DNA of 64,000 nucleotides from Siphonodentalium dalli (GCA_032622095.1 CP136064.1:189027794-189091793); one strand, 5' to 3'; positions 36,069-48,682 are shown, counted from the stretch's first letter. A program made the numbers and translations. The notes: generated from the letters alone by a model not told the origin.

Positions 36069-36246
36069 AATAACATGATCGTATCGGGCATTATGGTTTA
36101 TTAACGGCCCTCTGGAATTATTAACAGCCCGCGGGCCAATTAGCGCCCTCGACTTCGTCTCTGGCCGCTTATAGGCCCTTGGGCTGTTAATCATTCCTGC
36201 CGGGCCGTTAATAAACCATAACGCCCTCGAAAATCATGTTATTGTT
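36069..36246. repeat. Inverted repeat around TTATGGTTTATTAACGGCCC
   Basis: TTATGGTTTATTAACGGCCC at 36091-36110 and its exact inverse at 36202-36221 form the core; pairing extends outward through ATAACATGAT (36069) and inward with AACAGCCC/GGGCTGTT. It shares GGCCCGCGG words with the hairpin at 35710, suggesting one degraded element across 35.6-36.25 kb. Confidence 0.8.
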
Positions 36247-36625
36247 ATATTATTGCACGCTCGTGGCTTTATTATTCAGAACAGAAGATTTCAAAATCGT
36301 TCAATAATAGAATCCTTGCATATATTACCATTTCATTCGTGTAGCATATGTTTGTTTGTTGTTTTTGTTTGTTTGTTTGTTTTTGTTTTTTTTGCATAAC
36401 ATTGGCGTTTTCTGGGGAAAATAATGAATTTCCTTAAAATATATAGTTTTTCATTTGGTACAATACCTACCTGTTTCTCTCTACATGGAACCGGTCACTT
36501 CAACCAATTTAGGTGTCCCCATGCATAATCAGTTAGCTGGTTATTTTTAAGAAATAGAGTGCAATATTGACCATATTATTTACAGGAATAACTACAAAGA
36601 AGTTTTATATTCAAACCTCGTTTAA

Positions 36626-37089
36626 AGGTACTCAATCCGAACAGAGGGTCCCCATCTCAACAGATTCCAACAACAACAATCCGATCAGAGGGTCTTATAT
36701 TACTATTTCTTTGGCTTTGGGGGTAAAACATATTTGATTCGAGTCGAGGAACCCATCAAACAAAGCTCAGAGTTAATAGATATTGATTTTTGAAATTTGT
36801 TAGTTTCTCGAGATGAGTACTAATAATTGCCGTCAGTTTCGTAACCTGCGCGAGATGTGTACACCAAAACACAATTCAAACAGACAAGGATGGATAACTC
36901 TAAAATCAAGAGGTAATAATAACGCAATTTTCGCAAGTATTCCCGATAATGAAAAATAATAGAATTCTAAAATCGATATCTAACAAATCTGAGCTTTGAT
37001 GGGTGACTTCCTCGACTCGAATCAAATATTTTTGACCCCCAAAGCCATTGAAATAGTAATTGAGAGGAGTTTTATCGGGTTGAGTACCT
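36626..37089. mobile_element. TTAA-type MITE, family 2, complete copy
   Basis: TTAA at 36622-36625 is followed by AGGTACTCAATCCGA; the right end GGGTTGAGTACCT is followed by TTAA at 37090-37093. The long imperfect inverted arms include TTTGGCTTTGGGGGTAAAAC and GATTCGAGTCGAGGAACCC. Size is 464 bp, non-coding. Precise TTAA flanks point to the piggyBac superfamily. Confidence 0.85.
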
Positions 37090-37093
37090 TTAA

Positions 37094-38588
37094 CATTAAA
37101 ATTGCCGTTGTGCACAACGGGGTCATTTCATTCATCTGAATGCAAGTCTGGTGAATACTCCTCTGCAGCGCACATGGGCTACAAAAAGATATATACCATA
37201 TTAAAAAGAGATTGCAAATTTCGATCCTCAACTTATGTAGGCCTTATACGTAATTGGTAGCAACTTGAACCACATATCGAAATGGCAACGTGTCCACTTG
37301 TGCACAGACCGACACACACGTTTATCTCCCCTCAACAACAATCACAGATCGAACTATTACAAAACAAGAGCATTGCTAGCTTATATGGCATGGCGAAATA
37401 CGCCCGAGGTTTGTCCAACATGTAGACATCAACAAATGCCCATATGATGTGATGGTGCAAAGACAGAGCTCAAACTTACTAAAGTTATCATCCAGAAATG
37501 AAAATTGAGTGTAAAGTCCAACAAAGGGCCATAACTCTGGTGATAATTGGCCAAATTCGAACTTTACCTGTATGCTGTGCTAGCAAACCCACATACCAAA
37601 TTTCATTACATTCTGTCAAGACAATCTAAAGTTATCACCCGAAAACCACGCAAAAGTGAACAAACGGTAGAAAAACGTGCAGATACGTTCAACCAATCTC
37701 GTATAACAGCAGGTGCAGGATGTCATAGTCAAAGTTTCCTTGCACTATGGAATCATTTAGTAACATCAGCTGGGATAGTGCTCAGGGTTGTGTTGCCACT
37801 TGCCAAATTTACCAATGGCAAAATAATTAACATTTGGAAAAAAATATTTCCCTTTAGCAAAAGTTTTGGCAAATCAATTTTTAATTCCACAAGAAAGTTG
37901 AAAAATATTGGTCAATCAATACCATTCATTTCAGGAAACCGTCACAATATAATTATATTAGTGTTGTTTTATAATGTCCAGCGCGGACCCTGATAGTGCT
38001 GTATAACAGCATCATCCAATCGATTTGACTAGCTGTTTTACGTCCAAGGAAACTTGGACTAAGGTTGCCATGATAGTAAATATATGTGCGAAATTTCTCA
38101 GAACTTGACCACGTGGACCAGGAAGCGAGGGATTACAAGCTTGCACAAAATTACTTACTTTGCTAAACATTTCTAAGTCGATACATTTTCCGGAAGTGCG
38201 ACAAGGGATCACTTTGCCCTCCCGGAATTCATATCCCAGCGAAGGTGAATCCCGAGTATGGTATAAGACTCCAAGATTGCGACAGGAGACCATGTCACCC
38301 TTCCGGAAAATGGATAACGTGTCCACCGCATTTCAAGGTAATCGGGTTAATATGCCAGTTAAAAGCAATTTCAATATCTCAGCAATTGGAACGTTTGTTG
38401 TGGCCATAACTTTTGGCATTATCTGATTTTGGAGCAATTTCATGAACAAATGCATTAATACATTGTCATTCTTTCCCCTAATTCGATCCATTTGAGTTGC
38501 TTGTTATATGAATGTATTTCTCCAGCGAACGTGTATATGTAAAGTCATCTTGAGATTTGATTTCGAGACTTAACTCGAAATTTCGAGA
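37094..38588. other. No gene assigned; fragment of a dispersed repeat
   Basis: 37519-37640 matches the start of the repeat arrayed at 56.4-57.3 kb (AAGGGCCATAACTCTGG...). At 38012-38426 frames are open on both strands; the minus frame has cysteine-containing KGDMVSCRNLG and EGKVIPCRTSG words but no domain I can name. CTCGAAATTTCGAG palindromes begin near 38570. Confidence 0.45.
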
Positions 38589-39038
38589 TATTATATGAAA
38601 ATTTCTAGAAGTTATCTTGAGTTATATTTAGAGACTGTCGAAATTTCAAGATAAGATCTCGAAATTTCGACATAATATCTCGAAATTTCGACATAACATC
38701 TAAACATTTTGAGATAAAAATATTGTTTATGTCCTAAATCAGCCACCATACATTTGCATGTCGGCCATGGCTTATTTTTTCTATCTCGGAGTGGGTATCA
38801 GAATGCCAGTGATGTGGACATGCTGTGAGCCTCAGTGCATGTTTAGACCCGGGCTGTGGTGAGGATTGTAGAGATTGGATCGAAGCAATTGAAACTGTTT
38901 GTATACGCCACTCATTTGAATTCAGACTGATAGACCAATAATTTATCAAGCTCCCGTCTGCAATTGCAGATGCTCCTCATTAGGCTGTGGTGTCTTGATT
39001 GATTGCACAATAAAAATGGTGAAACCTCCCATGCATAA
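38589..39038. repeat. 450-bp direct repeat, left of LINE
   Basis: Runs from TATTATATGAAAATTTCTAG to CCTCCCATGCATAA. It recurs at 42739-43188, exactly 4150 bases away and the same length, with no difference found by eye. The two copies abut the 3' and 5' ends of the LINE between them, so they are best read as its target-site duplication. They begin with several CTCGAAATTTCGA palindromic words. Confidence 0.88.
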
Positions 39039-42000
39039 TTATTGTTTATTGACCTCCAAGTATGAAGAGCATATATACATATCAGTTACAGAAAATATGT
39101 GGTAACGAGACCATTGTAAGTGGACTATACACCAGCATCTATTTACAAGGAAGGACATTGTATCCATACATTGGAAAGGTGTGTACATTGTACGAATAGC
39201 AAGGTAAAAACGAGTATATGATAAAACATTGTAGATGCGGGTGGCAAGGAGGCCAGATCATAGTTGAAAATTGTCCACATGAGAGGCAAATTGCATCAAA
39301 TGTCATGTGAATGTCATCTTTTAACTTCCGGGGCGAATTAGTTGACAACCAACATACAGAAATGCAGCAGATGCGATGATGAGCTGCTCCCATGACTCAG
39401 TCGGGGTATGACAACCAAGCTGGGTACTGCCAAGTAACAGCGCATTTAAATGGTCGTTTGGGAGAGCATCCAGGTAACTAAATAGTTGGATGTCGAAGCT
39501 ATCGATAAGCATACACCAGTAATTATATCGGAGTCTGTACATGGTGGCAGATCTGCACGAGTCAGTGATATGTCCAATTTCATTGTTATATGTGTGGCCA
39601 CACAGCATGCATCGGGCATTGTTTTCGAACAACAATCTATTTAGAAGTCTAGCAAGATTTTTCAGTTCCAAACTCCTGTTAGGATGGGCAGCAAGAAGAC
39701 GCCACACACTCCAGACTGCGAGAGGCTGGTTATGAATGAGGAGAAGATTAGAAGAGCGACCATTGGCACCCACTGCTGAAGTCCATGCATCACAATAGTG
39801 GGCTCTTATGGTCGACTTAACGAGTTGCTTCCAAATGATCTTCTTTGGGAAGGATCCAGAAGATAAGAATTCTTGAAGATAAGAAGACAGATTGTACACT
39901 TCTAGAACATCGATGATGTCTTTTACATAACCGGTGGTATTCACATTGAATAAATTGTGCATATAAAGGTTTTTCATGAAAATTCGTAAAGGAAAGTCTC
40001 GAGTCGCAGGCAAGTGGATAAGTTCGCCGAGGAAGAGAAGTTTTCTCAAATGTAGTTGGCGACTCATCGGTAAAACACCCAGGAGACTGAGTGAGAGGTT
40101 TGTGCTCGCCCTTGTTGGAAGATTCTGTATGTGCTTTATACATGTACGTAGACCCTTTTCAATTGTGCAAAGAGCGTTGTCATCTGTTGAATATAGGAGT
40201 TCAGCGCCATAAAGAGCCTTTGGAAGCACAACTGTGTGTAGGAGATTATTCATTGTGAGAGGGGTGCACATACTTAAGGATTTCCTACCAGCGATAGAGA
40301 AGTATGTTTTTCTCAACACTTCAGATATATTTGTAGCACGGTTAACAGTGTTGCCGAATTTTCCTTGAGAAATTCCCAGATGGCGACAGTCGGTGCTTTC
40401 ATCGATCGTGTCATTCCCAAGAACCCACGATCTTTGCTGGTTTGTGTGTTGTTGTTTCGTTTCGTTGTATACGACAACGGAACTCTTAGATTTTGAAAAA
40501 CAGAAGCGCCATTTCTTGCTGTAGTTGAAGCAGATTTTCATCAAGTTGTCCAAACCAGCTTTTGTGAGGGAAACTATAGTAATATCATCTGCAGTTGTTG
40601 GTGAGGTAGTGTTGATATTGCCAATAGATGCACCTTGATCTGAAACTTCCAGAGTAGACAAGAGATCGTCAATGAATGTCAAGTAGAAAAAAGGCGATGT
40701 TACGGCCCCTTGTCTTGTTCCTTGACGAATTTCAAATGACTCTGACAAATCACCATTATGGAGCACACGGCTAGCGCAATTTGAGTACATGTTGCGGATT
40801 ATCCGAAGTATTTTCCCATTGAATCCGAGGTTGTTCAGTTTGTACAGGAGGCCCTCGTGCCAAACGCAGTCAAATGCCTTTGCAGAGTCAAGGTAGCAAA
40901 CATAAGCTTTGGAGTGGTTGTCGCGTGCATAGTGTATAGCTTCTTGCACAAGGAATGACGTCATAGTGCAGCTGACTCCCTTCTGGAATCCGAATTGCAG
41001 AGCATGTGGAAATTTATTAAGGGATGGACTTTTCAGAAATCTGTGTAAGATGACCGACTCGAATAGTTTATACAATGAGGAGAGAAGTGTGATTGCACGA
41101 TAACTGTCTGGCTTAGTCCGCGGCTTCGGGTCGCCTTTGTGCAGAGGAATAATGATACCAGATTTCATAACCGTGGGAATCCATTCCCGTGAAAGAATAC
41201 CATTGAAGAGTTTACAAATCACTGACACCATGAGTTTAGAAGAAAATATCAGGTGCTCGTTAGCAATACCATCCGGACCCGATGATTTGTTTTTCTTCAT
41301 GTTTTTTATTTGAGCATTGACATCTTCTGACATAATTTCATTGCAAAATACTGTCGAGTCATAATTTATGCAGGAGGGATCGAATTCCGACGAGAGGCTG
41401 TTGGTAATGAATTTGTTGAACTCGGGATCAGCGTGTACTGTGGGAGTGTATAAGTTCTCAAAATAGCATTTCCAGCCTGATAAGATCGCACTAGGCTCTT
41501 TACACATACCATTTCCGAAATCCATACCACTCGTAACTGCATGGGAGTTAGTTTTAGACTTCGTCATTTTCCAGAAACGAGTGGGATTTTCGTTTGCTGC
41601 AGTTTCAACATCTAACAGGAATTTTTGCTCGTGATTGCGCACGGCTATCCTTAGAGCCCGCCGAAATCGACGTTTTGAGTCCTTGTAGTTCAGATAATCA
41701 CTTGATTCCGTAGAATGTTTTTTCCCAGACAATAACCACTTTGAACGGTTTGCTTTCACATTTTGTTGTAGCGAAGATAGGTCAGAATTCCAGTAGGGCT
41801 TCGTGTGTGTCTGGAACTTCCGTTCACCAATAGCTGACAGGGCAGCCTCATGGAGTGAGGATACAACATCCGCGTACAATTTATCAACGTCAGAATTGTC
41901 AACGATATGTCGCTTTAACATCTCGGAGCACGCCGTATTCAGGATTATACGGTATCCCTGAGTGTCACCACCTTTCCATTTATACACAGTGCGGATGTGT

Positions 42001-42738
42001 TTGCGGGTGGCTGTGGTTTGGTGGTCATACATGTCCACGGTAATGGCACATGTCACAGGCAGATGGTTTGACACATTCGATGGTACATCATCCAAGACGC
42101 GACATGACGATACCAAATGTACCATACATTCTGGTATGAAGATATGATCAATAGTGGTTGGACTGGCCACTGCAGCGAAAGGAAAGAATGTGAATCGTGG
42201 TCCCTTGCACGAAGGCGAACAAACAGTAGACCACATGCATGTGTCTTTGGAGAATGTATTCATAACCATAGAACGGAACGAGTGACGCGTGGGGAGATTT
42301 TCACCTCTGGCATCTCCTAGGTGTACGTTGAAATCACCCATTAAAATAACAAAACTTTCTTGTGATAGCATGGAATAAATGTCCAACAGAGATGCTAAAC
42401 ACTTCTGAAATTCGTCATCTCCATGGTTTGTGTTTGGCATATATACTTGAATGAATGCCAGTGACATGCTGGGGGAAACGTTGAAGTTGATGCCTGCGCA
42501 CCATTCGTGTGGTAGATCGATCACTGTACATCTGTTGAGCAAGTCTTTTCGTATCATTATGGCTACTCCGTCTCTTGTGAACGTGGCGTTAGTTTTAGTT
42601 TTGATTGTTCGCCCCGGCTTTACCACGGCGGAATAATAATGATGTAGTGTTTCAAGTGAAATAACATTTTGTTCACTAAGCCAATGCTCAGATATTCCGA
42701 CGAAGCTGTATTTTAATGTTTTCAGAATATCACAAATG
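39039..42738 (-). mobile_element. Young LINE insertion, slightly 5'-truncated
   Basis: A 3.7-kb minus-strand non-LTR retrotransposon. Its 5' end (42738) falls inside the endonuclease frame; its 3' end reads GTCAATAAACAATAA and stops at 39039, giving a poly(A)-signal-containing tail without a long poly(A). It is bounded exactly by 450-bp direct repeats. The open frame is uninterrupted over more than 1100 codons and the flanking repeats look identical, so insertion is recent. Related, decayed sequence lies at 45.9-48.8 kb. Confidence 0.88.
39321..42738 (-). CDS. LINE ORF2: endonuclease-reverse transcriptase (N-terminus missing)
   Basis: Continuous frame from the truncation point (reading ICDILKTLKYSFVGISEHW) to TAA at 39321-39323, about 1138 codons; a GTG at 42626 is only a nominal start. 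Counting from 42626: an apurinic-type endonuclease with VILMGDFNVHLG near residue 97, IDHIFIP and SNHLPV, lacking the first strands; a linker; a reverse transcriptase with AYVCYLDSAKAFDCVWHE, RQGTRQGAVTSPFFYL and the catalytic TADDITIV near residue 679; a thumb region; and a C-terminal C-x2-C-x10-H-x4-C zinc knuckle (CMLCGH near residue 1005). This is the layout of ORF2 in mobile LINEs. All catalytic motifs look intact, but losing the N-terminal endonuclease strands should leave this copy unable to cut DNA. Confidence 0.92.
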
Positions 42739-43188
42739 TATTATATGAAAATTTCTAGAAGTTATCTTGAGTTATATTTAGAGACTGTCGAAATTTCAAG
42801 ATAAGATCTCGAAATTTCGACATAATATCTCGAAATTTCGACATAACATCTAAACATTTTGAGATAAAAATATTGTTTATGTCCTAAATCAGCCACCATA
42901 CATTTGCATGTCGGCCATGGCTTATTTTTTCTATCTCGGAGTGGGTATCAGAATGCCAGTGATGTGGACATGCTGTGAGCCTCAGTGCATGTTTAGACCC
43001 GGGCTGTGGTGAGGATTGTAGAGATTGGATCGAAGCAATTGAAACTGTTTGTATACGCCACTCATTTGAATTCAGACTGATAGACCAATAATTTATCAAG
43101 CTCCCGTCTGCAATTGCAGATGCTCCTCATTAGGCTGTGGTGTCTTGATTGATTGCACAATAAAAATGGTGAAACCTCCCATGCATAA
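42739..43188. repeat. 450-bp direct repeat, right of LINE
   Basis: Second copy of 38589-39038, starting at the point where the LINE frame is cut and ending CCTCCCATGCATAA. Beyond it the sequence (GTGATCAAAGAATAG) is unrelated to what follows the left copy. Confidence 0.88.
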
Positions 43189-45929
43189 GTGATCAAAGAA
43201 TAGTTGGTCCAAAGAAAGCCAACACAGCTGTTGTGGTGACCTAATAAAGTAAATGACGGAACAGTTCCAGGTGAGCTCGAAATTAGAATGCAGCTAGCTG
43301 TTTGTGTGCCACTTGAAAATCTCCTGTACCCCCCCCCCCCCCATTTTCAAAGTAAATGCCACAGTAACTCACTCTAAAGATTACTTTTAAAAATGAAAGA
43401 TATGATAAAGGAATATATTTGTCTAAGTATAAGCTATGAATTATATGGACTTAGTGTCTGAGATAAATAAATAAATAATAATAATAATAATAATAATAAT
43501 AATCTCATTACCTTTATTTATTAAAAATATTACACCATATGGGTAATTATTACCCAAATTTGAGCAGTATACAAACATGCATAGGAGAATTCATCCAGAA
43601 CTGAAGCAGTTAATTGATGATGTATATGGTGCTATGCACTGCTAAACAGATCCCACCATTCCAAATGAATGGAAATTTTTCAGTATATAAAGTTTATAAC
43701 AAGAGTTTTTCAAATATGTCACTTTATCAATAAAATAATAGCTTAGTTTAGATCTGAAAATGTCACAAGCCATATTTCCGACTAAATCCTGAAAAGTTAC
43801 CCATAATTCTGCTGGGTTAAGGAGTCGATTATTTAGGGCATTACTGTATAGAATATAAAAGTTGGTGTCTGATGTTTAATGTGTGACCTTTTGATTTAAA
43901 GTTAAACCTTGCTAATATATCTACTAATTCCAAATCGGTTGAAACAGTAGAACTACTTTATTGGCCAGAGTTCATTGCCTTTCAGACATTTTTCATGTTT
44001 GAAATAAGATTGTCACAATTGGCTATGACTGATTCATATGAACTCAATATAACATTTTTTTAAACAATTAATTTATACAAGCAATAAGTTATTGGGGATG
44101 GTATAACCAGAAAAGGCTGTCTTCCTGTTGTCCCCAAAACAGAAGTATATAAATAAATCATAGAATTGTCCAAATTAATTTATCAAATATAGAATTATTA
44201 CATTTGTTTCGAGAAGAAATATAATATCCGTCCATCTCTCAGTTAATAACATAGCATGTATAACAACCTATATATGTGGAATGTTAGGAGATGAGGTCAT
44301 ATAGGCCAGGCATGATTGATTGATGTTCTCAATTTCACTTATAATCTCCCTGATATTCTTCACAGCAGAGGAAGCCTCTACCAAATACCAAAGTAGAACC
44401 AGTATATATACTGTCCATGTAATGATCTATCTCAATCTGATAAAACATTTATTATATGCACCACAGTAAACATTAAGAAATTATGAATGAGGTGAATGTG
44501 ATACCTGACTGATTATGGTAGATTATGGACCTCAATTTTATTTATATTTTTCTTTGTTTAAATAAATTAAAATACTGGCAACATACATAGTAAAATAACA
44601 AAACTGAATATTATGAGGCACAACAAAAGTGCAACAACGTTCCACCAGACGATTTATTATTTATACTGGGGCGTACAGCTTGGGGACTTCGTTCAACAAC
44701 CTGCTGGCAGTAATCATCATTGGCGAGTAGTCTGTCCACAAGAGCATCAACTTCCCGGTCGCCTCCCTCGTTTTCCTCTCATATATATCGCCGACACATC
44801 TTCCCTTCCAAAACCTGATTCAGATCACCACAGGAATTATAATGAAATTACATAAATGTCAATTTATAATCACATAGAAATAATACTGGAACATTCAGGT
44901 TCAATGCAGCCAATAACCTCACGAAAAGCCGACTGATATATCCACATGAAGTACAGTTAGACATTGTGGAATTAAAAATGAATTATGCCAGTCAGGCAAG
45001 TTTGGAGTTTGGGATGATACGCGGGAAGATTTGAAAGGGCCGTTGGTCCACTCCTACAACCCACCTTTGAATGCTGTAATTCCGCTGAAGAGCGTTTGTA
45101 TGGTTTGCTTTAACAGACAGTCAAGCTTCCCAAGTGTCGCTGACTTCTCATGGATTCTTGATGGGACGAGATTCACGTGAAACGATTCTGGTAGATGAGA
45201 TATATGGGGACAATGCTTTACTTCAAATCGAAGGAGAGTAATGTACCAACAACTCAATAACATATAGATTTTTAAATTTGTTACCATTTGGGCGTTCTTT
45301 AAATTGTGACAAAGATAACACAATCATTCCTGAATATTTCATGCAGACACTTATTTTCTTCGGATAGATAGGAAAAACCAAAGACCGCTACAATGACCAA
45401 ATATATCAGGAACAATTAGCCAGATTTTGTATCGATACTGACAGCGTCTGGTTTGTTTTTCTTCTATTAGATGGATCAGCTTGCAACGTCGTGTTTATCA
45501 GGCGTAAAGTAACACTGTTTAATAATGAATTACACATAAGAGCGTTATACCAAATTCCCCTATAGTGTCTTCGTGTCTTTTCTTTTGAATTGAATGCGAA
45601 CATTTAGGTACTACCAGTTGAATTGCAACCGGGAAGCACACATTGATCGACACAACATTCATGTTGACAATAGAGCGTTACTTTACGTCCCATCCTATAT
45701 AGTGACTTCTGAATAATAATGCTTCCAGTACAACCTACATCTTAACCAGTATCGGCAATTCCAGACGGAGAATGAAATTTGTGAGAGAAAAAATGAAATC
45801 TCTCATATTGACTAAACAGTTTGACAATCTGATAGTTATAGTATTCAAGTTTGTTAACCCACTTGCGCTACAAAAATATATGACCAAAGTGGCTTAAAAT
45901 AAATGAGCAAATAATATCATCAAGTTACA
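43189..45929. other. No gene seen; microsatellites and one MITE remnant
   Basis: Holds C14 (43329-43342), (ATAA)n followed by (TAA)n at 43463-43502, and the MITE remnant at 43762-43846. Open frames (for example 45054-45323 minus, 89 codons) show no recognisable motif. Confidence 0.5.
43762..43846. mobile_element. TA-type MITE, right half only
   Basis: CACAAGCCATATTTCCGACT through GGGCATTACTG followed by TA matches the right half of the elements at 55561 and 62807. The left half is missing. Its terminus CAGTAATGCCC (read inward) is the cleanest of the three copies. Confidence 0.75.
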
Positions 45930-46117
45930 ATAACAACTATTGGAGCTTCCGAACAGTACAGCTATGTACACAATTGAGAAGTCACATCGGACGTGGGTAA
46001 AACATATTCAGTCTCTTCCTTCGCGCACACCGACTACTATTTCGCTGAGTTTGCTTGGTCTCCTGCCACTTGAGAGGGAAATACATTTGAAGAAACTTGC
46101 ATTTCTATCCAATTTAA

Positions 46118-46490
46118 AGGTACTCACTCCGATTAGATGCTCCTAAATTACTATTTCTTTGGCTTTGATTCGAGTCGAGGATCCCACCCATCAAAGCTAG
46201 GAGTGATCAGTAAACAGTCGACAAGAAGAACTTATCTGACCAATTGGGGATGAAGATCGATAACTCAAAAATCCAGTGGCTTTTTTTCGTCAGATATTTG
46301 ACAAACCGGCCAAATTTCGTTGAATAAAACGTTGATAAATAACATGTTTTATACCATAGTTGACTGTGGTTAGCACTATTTTAGTGCAGTTAATCGATTC
46401 TGATAACTGAAGCGGAATGTCAAAAAACTTTTGTTGTTGTTGTTGTTGGAATCTGATGATATGGGGACCGTTGAATCGGATTGAGTACCT
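46118..46490. mobile_element. TTAA-type MITE, family 2, inside LINE fragment
   Basis: TTAA (46114-46117), AGGTACTCACTCCGATT, then a right end AATCGGATTGAGTACCT and TTAA (46491-46494). Size is 373 bp. The LINE homology breaks exactly at these TTAA sites and is restored if the element and one TTAA are removed, which proves the target duplication. Confidence 0.9.
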
Positions 46491-46828
46491 TTAATTCACC
46501 TACCACAGGATCGCCAGACACCCCCTCCGAATGTTCCTACTGAAATTATTCCAACTTACGCTGTTCGATCGCAGGACTACATGCTTCGTTCCAGATACCA
46601 GTGAGACATTGCAATACTATGGCCTTTATACTCATTCGTGAAAAATTGTACTTTTCTCTCAAAGTCTTCATGGAAAACGATATTTCAGCATGCAGTTTGG
46701 CAAAAATATGTGCAACAGTGGTCGGCTTCAGTTCGGGGGTTGCTAGCCGTAACATCTTCCATAAAATACACAACAACCCTTCAACAAGTTGGCGCATATG
46801 GTTTCTATACTGCGGAAATACCCAGATT

Positions 46829-48682
46829 CGTTATTTCGCTAAAAATCGGATTGAGAATCCGAAGCCGATTACGGGGGCGGGGCTAATTCCCGATTCTATG
46901 TCAGATTTTGAAATCCACGTGGTCTCCGAAACTATGTTTAATGTTCTCCCAGCGTCAAACGTGGCTCATGTATTTGACACAAGTATCATTTGTATCTTAT
47001 ATTTATAAAGTTCATGTTTGTTGTGAAAGTCATGCTTTTCTTCTATGTGTATATACACGGCACATAATTTGCTGCCAATCCGACTTAATCGCATCTTATT
47101 TTTCAAGTTAAAGTGTGTTTATTGATGAGGGCAAGCATATCTAAACGTGACAGCTCTAGGCCTCCTGAATCAAATTCCGAAGATGTTATGAAGAACACAC
47201 TCAACTTGTCAGTTGAACACGGACGTGACGACAGGGGTTGGTTGGGTGTCTCGACCCCACCCCGAACTTTGGTACAATTTGCTTAGCTGTGCAGTCATCC
47301 ATACGTGAGGAAAATCAGGATTATTTTGACTAACTGTTCCAAATAATGATACGTACAAGCCAGCAAACGTAACAAACAAACCCGATTTAAAATAAATACA
47401 TTTACAAACTTATGACTAACTCGGGAGAGATCCAGTGATCTGTATATATGTTCAACTTGTTTTGGTAGTCATGTTGCTTTGCCATTACTAATTATTTATT
47501 TTTTCAGTGTAATAACATATGGAAGATGGGGTACCCTTAAGTGAGTCAGCACTTGTCCCCCAATTCCTTTGTATGTATAAACAAAAGTATGTGTTATATA
47601 TCATGTGTTATCTAAATTTGACATATATTTGAAATAAATATATCTAAACTAAACTTTGGTACATTCCAGCAGTCGGAAATTTCATGCATGACACAACATT
47701 AGTTGGACATTAATTTGACACCTTAAATAGGTTGGCATTGTTCTCATTGTTTGATTTTTTTCAACCAGTAAAAGTTGGTAATTTTCCAATCTTGGTGTTT
47801 GTCAGGTTGGATATTTCCAAGGGGAGCAAATGGAATTCTGCGAACCTGTGAGATTGATGTTTGGTTCAATGGGAGGGGGGGGGGGGTGCAGTTGGCCTGA
47901 AATTTGAGGAAACATCTAACCACGTCCCTAGAACATATGTATGTTGTCTATACATAGACTATTGTGCAAAACGACTGCATTTAACGAAACAAAACATTTT
48001 AGACATGAAATTGCTATAAGACTAGATGATAGTACATACGTGTATCTGATAATCCATCGATATCATATAATCCTACTATTTCTTGAATAAGAAGAAACAT
48101 TATAATAACGAACACAGCAGAAGACATATCCATACAGGTTCATATGAATTCGGTCAATGGTGACGTATACGCCGAATTCGAAATCGACATGCGTTCGGGC
48201 GGTATTTTATGGATGGAATTATGAAATGGACATATGAAAGTGACAATCAACAATGATTTAATTTTGCTTCGCCATCAACCGAAGTGCTCCCCCAGCGTTA
48301 CTATCAATAGCGTTATTATTTGGCTAATTTCAGTAATATTCTCACAGTTTACATTCAATAAAACAAATTTGTCTCCGCATTTAAAATTCTTTGGTATAGA
48401 TCGTTTATATTCTGCAATAATTTGTACACAAGAGACGGATTCTTATGTTTTATTGTGTTTTTAAACTCCGAGGTGGCGAAATCTCGGTTTGTTTACATTA
48501 CGAACATTTGAGTCCGTAATCGGAATCGGAATCCAGAATCGGATTACCACGAAATTGAGATTACGGTCTGTTCGTTTACCGATTCTGCCCATTTTTGGTG
48601 TTATTTTGCCGAACCAAGTCGTACGGGGACCAATCTGTAATCTGAATCCAGATTCTGAATCAGGATTTTAGCGAAATAACGC
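46829..48682. mobile_element. 1.85-kb element with TTATTTCGCTAAAA termini inside LINE fragment
   Basis: TTCGTTATTTCGCTAAAAAT at 46829 is mirrored by ATTTTAGCGAAATAACG ending about 48682. GATTC/GAATC-rich subterminal clusters lie at 46850-46900 and 48510-48665. LINE protein homology stops at the left end and resumes just after the right end, supporting an insertion. The interior has no transposase frame (a G12 tract at 47875, otherwise AT-rich). The target duplication could not be fixed. Confidence 0.6.

Noticed and set aside
38012-38426. Opposing 104- and 88-codon frames with cysteine-containing words
   Set aside because: Both strands open, inner inverted symmetry around TTCCGG, no recognisable family.
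38589-43188. LTR retrotransposon with 450-bp LTRs
   Set aside because: The internal protein is EN-RT of LINE type with no gag, protease, RNase H or integrase; repeats lack TG...CA ends and primer-binding site.
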